5,698 bases of DNA from an uncultured Gammaproteobacteria bacterium. GTDB lineage: Bacteria; Pseudomonadota; Gammaproteobacteria; Steroidobacterales; JABDMI01. Below are positions 1-5,002 of the stretch, piece by piece; positions within the stretch are counted from its first letter, which is position 1; every line of letters starts with the position of its first letter. The position numbers and the translations under genes are program-made. The notes below the pieces were generated by a model. It was not told the DNA's origin, made no database searches, and worked only from the letters and a program-made list of their open reading frames with translations. Location: the NCBI GenBank assembly GCA_938039225.1, contig CALHVH010000113.1, positions 1 through 5,698 of the forward strand, given 5' to 3'.

Positions 1-968
1 CCAAAGCGAAACCATTTTTTACGTAACATGAGCCAGAAATTTTTAAATACAAAACCCAGCGTAGTCAACACCACTTTTCGTCCACTACGTTTTTCAGCGT
101 CTGGATTGTTTTCACTGAGTAAATTCTTATCTTCTAAAACGCGGTCATAGTTCAAACCCACTGGAACAAAAACTATATCCCTCTCACCATCAGGATCAAA
201 ATTACGCAACATATAATCAAGTAAGCCAATTTTAGGTTTTTTAAAATTGCCGTCCCTACTTAAACCACCTTCTGGGAAAACGGCTTGAATCACACCACCT
301 TCCACAGCCATTTGTACATAACGTTCTAACACACGCCTGTATAAAGGATTACCTGAGCCTCGACGTACAAAGTATGCTCCTAATGACTTAATTAAAGGTT
401 CTAAAGGCCAGACCTTAGCCCATTCACCTACGGCATAACTCAAGGCCGCTTGCTGCATGGCTAAATAAGCCACCAAGATATAGTCCATATTACTGCGATG
501 ATTCATCACCAAAACAATGCTAGCGTTTTTATCAATTTTTTCGATTTTGTCTTCTACGCTATAACCCAAGCGTACTCGATAAAGTAATTGCAGTATTTTT
601 TTGCATATCCAATTGCCAAACTGAAAATATATTTTGGCGTTAAACTTTGGAATGATCTCTTTGGCATAGCGTTCCACTTTTTCCATGCTTACTCGCATTG
701 GCTCGCCAGTTTCTTGGCTATGTAAGGTCGCCGCCTGCATCACATCAGGGTCATACATTAAACGCTCAATAAGTACTTGGCGTTTAGTTAGAGCAAGATT
801 TGGAAGTTTGAAGGGTAATTTTTCATTAGCCTTATCAATCGCTTTATTGGTACTGCGACGAAAAAACCAACGCACACTAGGAAACAGAAAATGACTAAAA
901 AAAGCAATAACCGCAAAGATTGTGCCGAGAATCACTAACCAAATAGGTACCCCTATGGATTGACTCAC
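1..968 (-). CDS. PlsB-type glycerolipid acyltransferase, membrane-anchored (partial, C-terminus off the left edge)
   Basis: My translation of the minus strand from GTG at 968-966 stays open for 322 codons to the window edge, so the C-terminus is missing. Residues about 7-30 form one hydrophobic, probably membrane-anchoring segment. The four blocks of the PlsB/PlsC superfamily are present in order: H157-RSNM-D162 (catalytic HX4D), GAYFVRR at 197-203, FPEGGLSR at 231-238, and the FVPVGLNYD block at about 267-275. The spacing and wording of these blocks resemble PlsB more than PlsC, so acyl transfer to glycerol-3-phosphate or a related glycerolipid at the inner membrane is likely; the exact acceptor is not visible. 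The HX4D motif sits much nearer the N-terminus than in E. coli PlsB (about residue 306 there), so this is a short form. The GTG start overlaps the upstream reductase stop as GTGA. I see no good Shine-Dalgarno sequence, so translational coupling is inferred. The next in-frame ATG (codon 71) would remove the membrane segment. Confidence 0.85.
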   Translation of the reverse strand, partial: MSQSIGVPIWLVILGTIFAVIAFFSHFLFPSVRWFFRRSTNKAIDKANEKLPFKLPNLALTKRQVLIERLMYDPDVMQAATLHSQETGEPMRVSMEKVERYAKEIIPKFNAKIYFQFGNWICKKILQLLYRVRLGYSVEDKIEKIDKNASIVLVMNHRSNMDYILVAYLAMQQAALSYAVGEWAKVWPLEPLIKSLGAYFVRRGSGNPLYRRVLERYVQMAVEGGVIQAVFPEGGLSRDGNFKKPKIGLLDYMLRNFDPDGERDIVFVPVGLNYDRVLEDKNLLSENNPDAEKRSGRKVVLTTLGFVFKNFWLMLRKKWFRF

Positions 969-1897
969 GAGGCAACCGACTCGAAATAACGAACCATTTC
1001 CTCACGCATTTTATTATCTGGCATTGGACCTTTTGCAGCCGCCATATTCTCCAGCATATGCTCTGGATTAGATGTTGCCGGAATAACCACCGTAACCGCC
1101 GGATGAGAAATAATAAATTTCAACATAAACTGTGCCCATGACTCTACTTGAATGTCTTTGGCCCATTCTGGCAAAGGCTTACCTTCAACTCGCTTAAATA
1201 AATGTCCAGTTTGGAATCCTCTATTTATTACTACAGCAATTTCTTTTTCTTGTGCAAGTGGAAGTAATTTTTCTTCGGCTAAGCGATTGGCGATGCTATA
1301 ACTGAATTGAACAAAATCAATGTCCTGTTCTTTCATTATCTTTTGAAACTCTGCATGCCTACGACGATGAGAGGTGGTAATTCCTAGATAACGTAAACGT
1401 CCTTCTTGTTTGTAAGCCTGTAAGGTTTTTAAATGTTCTTCCCAGTTCAAAAGATTATGCACGTACATTAAATCAAATTGTTTCTCTCTCCAGAGCTTTT
1501 CCGATTCTGCGTACTCACGTATTCCAGCTTGAGTATTGACAGACCAAACCTTGCTCGCTGAAAAAAGTTTTTCATCCACGCGTTCTTTAGTAAGTTTGTC
1601 TAGACATTTCCCAATAACTTCTTCGGCATTCGAGTACATTGGCGAGGAGTCAATCATTCCGCCTGTGGATAAGAGAGCACGAACAACCGCTAAACGCTTT
1701 TGCATCTCAACTGAATCATTAACATCCACATGAAAGGTTCGTGAAGTGCCTAAGCCAATCATTGGAATTGATTCACCCGTCTTAGGTATGACTCGACTTA
1801 ATACAGGTAGGCTTTTGGCCGATAGCATGCCACTGGGCAGGGCTGTTGCCAAAATCCCGGAACTCAATAACTGTAAAAATTCTCTCCTATCAAGCAT
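965..1897 (-). CDS. Tat-exported aldo/keto reductase
   Basis: A 310-residue protein of the aldo/keto reductase superfamily, NAD(P)H-dependent TIM-barrel oxidoreductases acting on carbonyls. The N-terminus has a twin-arginine signal: DRREFLQ at 3-9, then a hydrophobic stretch at about 10-27 that may be cut near A27, so a periplasmic location is predicted. The catalytic tetrad can be read as D83 and Y88 (in DSSPMYSN), K116 (SASKVWS) and H147 (YVHN). The GLGTS turn is at 48-52, and the C-terminal cofactor region VIPATSNPEH is at 271-280. Length is normal for the family plus a signal peptide, and nothing looks broken. The ATG at 1897-1895 is preceded by GGAGA (1907-1903) at good spacing. It lies 24 bases downstream of the rraA-family stop and overlaps the acyltransferase start, so it is the middle gene of a likely operon. 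Substrate unknown. Confidence 0.9.
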   Translation of the reverse strand: MLDRREFLQLLSSGILATALPSGMLSAKSLPVLSRVIPKTGESIPMIGLGTSRTFHVDVNDSVEMQKRLAVVRALLSTGGMIDSSPMYSNAEEVIGKCLDKLTKERVDEKLFSASKVWSVNTQAGIREYAESEKLWREKQFDLMYVHNLLNWEEHLKTLQAYKQEGRLRYLGITTSHRRRHAEFQKIMKEQDIDFVQFSYSIANRLAEEKLLPLAQEKEIAVVINRGFQTGHLFKRVEGKPLPEWAKDIQVESWAQFMLKFIISHPAVTVVIPATSNPEHMLENMAAAKGPMPDNKMREEMVRYFESVAS

Positions 1898-1902
1898 GAT
1901 GT

Positions 1903-1907
1903 TCTCC
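1903..1907 (-). promoter_or_regulatory. Ribosome binding site of the aldo/keto reductase
   Basis: GGAGA on the minus strand lies 5 bases before the ATG at 1897. It fixes the start just ahead of the twin-arginine motif, which would be lost from a later start. Confidence 0.7.
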
Positions 1908-1921
1908 AGATTACCGATTAT

Positions 1922-2401
1922 TTATGACAAATCACGTTCTGCTACAACTATCCCATCTTCATCGGCGTATAAAAAATTTCCCGGTTTAAACAAGATACCT
2001 GCAAAAGCGACTGGAATATTTTTCTCACCTTCACCAAGCTTAATACTTTTACGCGGACAAGTTCCAATGGCAAAAACGCCTACATTCATTTCACCAATTT
2101 GTTTGGCATCACGAATACAGCCATTAATCACAACACCCGCCCAATTGTTTTCAATAGCGAGTGTTGCAAGGTTATCACCCATGAGCGCACAATAAGTTGA
2201 ACCCGCACCATCCACTACCAATACCCGTCCCTCGCCTGGAGTTGATAGCATTTTCTTGACTATCACATTGTCATCAAAGACCTTGAGAGTGATGATTTCA
2301 CCTCCAAACATCTCTTTACCACCAAAACCTATAAGTAAAGGCTCAGCAACTTGAAGCTCGTCAATATAATGGTCACATAAATCAGCAGTTGGGATCGTCA
2401 T
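1922..2401 (-). CDS. rraA: RraA-family protein with class II aldolase motif (RNase E regulator RraA or HMG/CHA-type aldolase)
   Basis: A 159-residue protein that matches E. coli RraA over its whole length from memory. Shared blocks include the SELCD-like N-terminus (ADLCDHY at 6-12), GRVLVVDG at 58-65, and the LYADEDGI region at 144-151. RraA binds the C-terminal region of RNase E and inhibits it. The same fold also includes metal-dependent HMG/CHA aldolases and oxaloacetate decarboxylases. Here D76, R97 and D98 form an exact D-X20-R-D pattern, as described for the Pseudomonas putida F1 aldolase. E. coli RraA, as I recall it, has A in place of the first D and Q in place of the second. The protein may therefore be enzymatically active, with or without RNase E regulation. 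ATG at 2401 follows AGGAG (2412-2408) at 6 bases. It is the first gene of the rraA-reductase-acyltransferase cluster. Confidence 0.88.
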   Translation of the reverse strand: MTIPTADLCDHYIDELQVAEPLLIGFGGKEMFGGEIITLKVFDDNVIVKKMLSTPGEGRVLVVDGAGSTYCALMGDNLATLAIENNWAGVVINGCIRDAKQIGEMNVGVFAIGTCPRKSIKLGEGEKNIPVAFAGILFKPGNFLYADEDGIVVAERDLS

Positions 2402-2424
2402 AATGCTCTCCTTTCGTTAGGTTT

Positions 2425-2433
2425 AGTGTATCA
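2425..2433 (-). promoter_or_regulatory. Candidate extended -10 promoter for the rraA cluster
   Basis: The minus strand reads TGATACACT, an extended -10 (TGn) followed by TACACT, a 4/6 match to TATAAT. No good -35 lies at 17 bases; TTGACC in the left arm of the inverted repeat is about 24 bases upstream of the -10, too far. Transcription would begin near 2418, just ahead of the ribosome binding site. Weak, but the terminator after mscL implies that some promoter lies in 2402-2628. Confidence 0.25.
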
Positions 2434-2451
2434 AAAGATGGTCGTAGATGC

Positions 2452-2465
2452 CGTGGTCAAGCCAC
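2452..2465 (+). repeat. Left arm of a 14-bp inverted repeat bounding the intergenic element
   Basis: CGTGGTCAAGCCAC is the exact reverse complement of 2574-2587. The arm is itself a small palindrome, GTGG-tcaag-CCAC, so it can fold alone or pair with the other arm. Confidence 0.9.
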
Positions 2466-2489
2466 AGCAAAGTAATATTGGTTTTTATT

Positions 2490-2570
2490 AATATGGATTA
2501 TTAACTCTGCCACTTCAATATGGACTATTAACTCTGCTACTTCAATATGGATTATTAGCACTCTCACTTC
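2490..2570 (+). repeat. Three tandem 27-bp direct repeats
   Basis: Units at 2490-2516, 2517-2543 and 2544-2570 are exactly 27 bp with no spacers. All begin AATATGGA and end with CACTTC or TACTTC. Unit 2 differs from unit 1 at two positions. Unit 3 differs from unit 1 at four, all in its second half. The array lies between the two inverted-repeat arms, in a gap with no open reading frame I believe. Function unknown; the 27-base period and absence of spacers exclude a CRISPR array. Confidence 0.92.
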
Positions 2571-2573
2571 CCC

Positions 2574-2587
2574 GTGGCTTGACCACG
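2574..2587 (+). repeat. Right arm of the 14-bp inverted repeat
   Basis: GTGGCTTGACCACG is the exact reverse complement of 2452-2465. Locally, 2573-2587 folds as CGTGG-cttga-CCACG (5-bp stem, 5-base loop). The stem has no T-run on either side, so it does not look like an intrinsic terminator. Confidence 0.9.
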
Positions 2588-2628
2588 TGGTCCATTCTCA
2601 ATAAATACACAAACTTTCTCCCGCCCAT

Positions 2629-2658
2629 AAAAAAACGGCCACATCAACGATGTAGCCG
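2629..2658 (-). terminator. Rho-independent terminator of mscL
   Basis: On the minus strand CGGCTACATC pairs with GATGTGGCCG (2658-2649 with 2645-2636), a 10-bp stem with one G-U pair and a GTT loop. Seven T residues (2635-2629) follow directly. It begins 24 bases after the mscL stop. It should separate mscL from the rraA cluster. Confidence 0.93.
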
Positions 2659-2682
2659 CTTCGCAAATCTTTTATTTAAGAT

Positions 2683-3096
2683 TTATACGTCAGATGCACA
2701 AAAAGCACATTTGCTCGCTTTGATAGAAATTTCAGAAATACACTTAGGGCACTCTTTAGTTTCTGGAGCAGGCTCAGCTTCAGCTTCTTTTTTCTTTGCG
2801 TTATTCATTATCTTAACAACAATGAAAATTGTGCCGGCGATGATTAAGAAGTCGATAATGGTTTGGATGAACGAACCATATTTCATTACTACCGCAGCAG
2901 TCTCACCTTGAGCTTCCTGAAGTACTTTACCTAAATCGGCAAAGTTCATGCCACCTAGTGCCATACCGATTGGTGGCATGAGTATATCGTTTACAAATGA
3001 AGCAACGATTTTACCGAATGCTGCACCTAAAATTATACCGATGGCCATGTCCATGACATTGCCTTTCATTGCAAACTCTTTAAATTCTTTTAACAT
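2683..3096 (-). CDS. mscL: Large-conductance mechanosensitive channel MscL with C-terminal zinc-ribbon-like tail
   Basis: A 137-residue inner-membrane channel that opens under membrane tension and releases solutes during hypo-osmotic shock. The N-terminus has the MscL hallmark FKEFAMKGNVMDMAIGIILG (5 to about 23), and the first membrane helix (about 14-41) ends in ILMPPIG. The periplasmic loop (about 45-70) and second helix (about 73-96) match E. coli MscL from memory. After a charged Lys/Glu/Pro linker (101-114), the C-terminal helix seen in E. coli is replaced by a CxxC-10-CxxC tail (C116, C119, C130, C133) resembling a small zinc ribbon. I start at ATG 3096 because GGGAG (3107-3103) sits 6 bases upstream and the product then begins exactly where family members do. 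An in-frame ATG at 3177 would add 27 unrelated residues. Divergent from yadG and closed by a strong terminator, so a one-gene unit. Confidence 0.95.
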   Translation of the reverse strand: MLKEFKEFAMKGNVMDMAIGIILGAAFGKIVASFVNDILMPPIGMALGGMNFADLGKVLQEAQGETAAVVMKYGSFIQTIIDFLIIAGTIFIVVKIMNNAKKKEAEAEPAPETKECPKCISEISIKASKCAFCASDV

Positions 3097-3127
3097 TTTC
3101 CACTCCCAAATTGTTGTTATCCCGACG

Positions 3128-3156
3128 ATTATGAAACCTACAGCCTGTAAATGCAA
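3128..3156 (-). promoter_or_regulatory. Candidate sigma-70 promoter of mscL
   Basis: The minus strand has TTGCAT (3156-3151), a 17-base spacer, and CATAAT (3133-3128), which matches TATAAT at 5/6. The -35 is weak. Transcription would start near 3121, leaving a short leader to ATG 3096. The -10 lies inside the frame of the longer alternative mscL start at 3177, which argues against that start. Confidence 0.45.
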
Positions 3157-3200
3157 CGAAAAAAGGGGCATTTTCATGCTAATTCACCTTAATTAACAAG

Positions 3201-3229
3201 TTATCAACTTTCGGCCTTCATGTTATGAT
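3201..3229 (+). promoter_or_regulatory. Candidate sigma-70 promoter of yadGH
   Basis: TTATCA (3201-3206, 4/6 match to TTGACA), a 17-base spacer, and TATGAT (3224-3229, 5/6 match to TATAAT). Transcription would start near 3236, giving a leader of about 48 bases. The elements lie in the divergent mscL-yadG gap, and the -10 falls at the centre of an 11-bp inverted repeat. Confidence 0.5.
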
Positions 3230-3249
3230 GCACCGCGAAAAGTTGATAA
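3201..3249. promoter_or_regulatory. 11-bp perfect inverted repeat over the yadG promoter (possible operator)
   Basis: TTATCAACTTT at 3201-3211 is the exact reverse complement of AAAGTTGATAA at 3239-3249, with 27 bases between. The left arm also belongs to a shorter palindrome, AAGTT-atc-AACTT (3198-3210), so the motif occurs three times as half-sites. One arm covers the -35, the -10 lies between the arms, and the other arm follows the start site. This could be a repressor operator or a long-loop hairpin; neither is demonstrated. Confidence 0.4.
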
Positions 3250-3283
3250 ACATTTTATCCTTGATTACCCAGTCTACATATCT

Positions 3284-4219
3284 ATGAATGCTCTCAGTAT
3301 TACCAATCTTAAAAAAACATATAAAAACGGCGTGCAAGCTCTTAAAGGCATTAATCTTGACGTTAAAGCTGGCGACTTTTTTGCCCTTCTTGGACCAAAC
3401 GGAGCGGGGAAAACCACAGCTATTGGAATTATCACCTCGCTCGTTAATAAGTCTGAGGGTCAAGTCAAAGTTTTTGGTTACGATATTGATAAAGAAATTG
3501 AAATGGCTAAGTCATGTATTGGCTTGGTTCCCCAAGAAATCAACTTCAATCAATTTGAGACCTGTTGGAATATTGTGGTTAACCAAGCTGGGTTTTACGG
3601 TGTACCAAGAAATATTGCTAAACAACGTGCCGAAAAATATCTAAAAGAGTTACAACTTTGGGATAAAAAAGATCAAATTTCACGCAGTTTATCTGGCGGT
3701 ATGAAGCGCCGCTTAATGATTGCTCGTGCATTGATGCATGAACCTAAACTGCTTATTCTTGACGAGCCAACCGCTGGGGTAGACATCGAAATTCGTCGCT
3801 CTATGTGGGAGTTTGTGAAAAAAATTAATGCCGCTGGAACTACTATAATCTTAACAACGCATTATTTAGAAGAAGCCGAAACCTTGTGTAAGAATATTGC
3901 CATTATTGACCACGGAAAAATCGCACAAGATACGTCAATGCAAGATTTACTGAAACAATTACAAATTGAAACCTTTGTATTGAACTTACGTGAGGCTATT
4001 TCAGAAACCCCACAAATAGCTGATGACTACACTTTACGGTTTATTGATTCGCATACGCTTGAAGTTGATATTACCAAAGACCGAAGCATCAATGAATTAT
4101 TCGCCGCTTTAAGTGAAAAAGGTTTACATGTGTTAAGTATGCGTAATAAAGCCAATCGTCTAGAAGAACTCTTTATGCGTCTTGTAGAAAGCAGTGATAA
4201 ACCGGAAGGAGCTGCATAA
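3284..4219 (+). CDS. yadG: ABC-2 type transporter ATP-binding protein, YadG family
   Basis: A 311-residue cytoplasmic ATPase that drives the YadH permease. All nucleotide-binding motifs are visible: Walker A GPNGAGKT at 37-44, Q-loop Q84 (VPQE), signature LSGGM at 136-140, Walker B LLILDEP at 156-162, D-loop AGVD at 164-167, and switch histidine H193. It follows E. coli YadG closely from memory, including the MKRRLMIARALMHEPK block and the C-terminal LSMRNKANRLEELF block, and has about the same length. The transported substrate of this family is not established; ABC-2 relatives export drugs, polysaccharides or lipids. ATG 3284 is supported by alignment with YadG (…LKKTY near residue 10) and by the absence of an upstream in-frame start. 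Oddly, no Shine-Dalgarno sequence precedes it; bases 3265-3283 are pyrimidine-rich. Its stop overlaps the yadH start by one base (TAATG). Confidence 0.96.
   Translation: MNALSITNLKKTYKNGVQALKGINLDVKAGDFFALLGPNGAGKTTAIGIITSLVNKSEGQVKVFGYDIDKEIEMAKSCIGLVPQEINFNQFETCWNIVVNQAGFYGVPRNIAKQRAEKYLKELQLWDKKDQISRSLSGGMKRRLMIARALMHEPKLLILDEPTAGVDIEIRRSMWEFVKKINAAGTTIILTTHYLEEAETLCKNIAIIDHGKIAQDTSMQDLLKQLQIETFVLNLREAISETPQIADDYTLRFIDSHTLEVDITKDRSINELFAALSEKGLHVLSMRNKANRLEELFMRLVESSDKPEGAA
4207..4211 (+). promoter_or_regulatory. Ribosome binding site of yadH inside the end of yadG
   Basis: AGGAG lies 7 bases before ATG 4219, within the last codons of yadG. Together with the TAATG stop-start overlap it indicates coupled translation of ATPase and permease. 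This strong site contrasts with the missing one at yadG. Confidence 0.8.
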
Positions 4220-4998
4220 TGTCCAATAGAACCACAGCAAATTTAATTGGTTTTCAAACCATACTCATTCGCGAAATTAAACGCATCATGCGTATCTGGA
4301 TGCAGACATTGCTTCCACCAGCAATCACTATGACCTTATATTTCATCATTTTCGGTACCTTGATTGGGTCTCGTATCGGCGATATGGAAGGTTTTAATTA
4401 TATGCAGTACATTGCACCAGGCTTAATCATGATGTCAGTGATTAGTAATTCCTATGGCAATGTAGTGTCATCGTTTTTTGGTTCTAAGTTTGGACGACAT
4501 ATCGAAGAACTACTGGTTTCTCCAATGCCCAATTATTTAATTCTTTTAGGATATTTAGCGGGCGGCATGTTTCGTGGCTTATTTGTAGGGGCTTTAGTTA
4601 CTTGTATTGCTCTATTCTTTACCGACTTAACTATGGCTCATCCATGGGTTACCTTATCAGTAGTGGTTTTAACTTCGTTTGTGTTTTCAATCGGTGGTTT
4701 TATCAATGCTACTTACGCAACAAAATTTGATGACATCTCTATTGTGCCAACCTTTGTATTGACTCCACTTACTTATTTAGGTGGGGTGTTCTATTCAATT
4801 AATATGTTGCCAGAGTTTTGGCAAATGGTTTCTAAAGTCAATCCTATTCTGTATATGGTGAATGCTTTTAGGTACGGAATTTTAGGTGAGTCAGATATTG
4901 ATTTGAAAACGGCTTATGTAATTATTCTTTTCTTCTGTGTCGCCTTGTTTATGTTTGCTTTACGACTATTAAATAAGGGAACGGGAATTAGGGATTAA
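4219..4998 (+). CDS. yadH: ABC-2 type transporter permease, YadH family
   Basis: A 259-residue inner-membrane permease, partner of YadG. About six hydrophobic segments are readable: roughly 31-50, 63-85, 106-133, 143-164, 175-196 and 233-251. The N-terminal amphipathic region with KRIMRIWMQTLLPP leads into the first helix. The ABC-2 permease stretch TFVLTPLTYLGGVFYS (178-193) lies before the last helix. These blocks, and IGSRIGDMEGF, IEELLVSPMP and FDDIS, match E. coli YadH from memory, and the length is about the same. The protein is intact. It should pair with YadG as a dimer of each, moving an unidentified hydrophobic or polymeric substrate outward. The stop lies only 4 bases from the stop of the convergent gene at 5003. 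Confidence 0.95.
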   Translation: MSNRTTANLIGFQTILIREIKRIMRIWMQTLLPPAITMTLYFIIFGTLIGSRIGDMEGFNYMQYIAPGLIMMSVISNSYGNVVSSFFGSKFGRHIEELLVSPMPNYLILLGYLAGGMFRGLFVGALVTCIALFFTDLTMAHPWVTLSVVVLTSFVFSIGGFINATYATKFDDISIVPTFVLTPLTYLGGVFYSINMLPEFWQMVSKVNPILYMVNAFRYGILGESDIDLKTAYVIILFFCVALFMFALRLLNKGTGIRD

Positions 4999-5002
4999 TA
5001 CC

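Larger units (their letters stand above)
2402..2682. other. Intergenic region between rraA and mscL
   Basis: From rraA outward this 281-base gap holds the rraA ribosome binding site, a weak promoter candidate, the 136-bp repeat element (2452-2587), about 40 AT-rich bases with no recognised signal (2588-2628), and the mscL terminator. No coding frame here has a ribosome binding site or a recognisable product. Confidence 0.7.

Noticed and set aside
1746..2195. Plus-strand frame across the reductase/rraA junction
   Set aside because: It lies opposite two well-supported genes, and its sequence shows no domain or ribosome site.
2452..2460. TTGACC in the left repeat arm as a -35 for rraA
   Set aside because: It is about 24 bases from the only reasonable -10, well outside the usual 16-18.
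2490..2570. Possible CRISPR-like array
   Set aside because: The 27-bp units are directly adjacent with no unique spacers, and no cas gene is nearby.
2573..2587. Right inverted-repeat arm as an intrinsic terminator
   Set aside because: The stem is only 5 bp and no T-run follows on either strand; the nearby hairpin at 2629-2658 is a much better terminator.
2579..2911. Plus-strand frame from the repeat arm into mscL
   Set aside because: It runs through the mscL terminator and opposite mscL; no family resemblance.
3097..3177. Upstream in-frame extension of mscL by 27 residues
   Set aside because: The extra residues do not resemble MscL, the extension covers the candidate promoter, and ATG 3096 has a good ribosome site and matches the family start.
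3218..3463. Minus-strand frame antisense to the start of yadG
   Set aside because: It overlaps the Walker A region of yadG, has no recognisable domain and crosses the yadG promoter; a chance frame.
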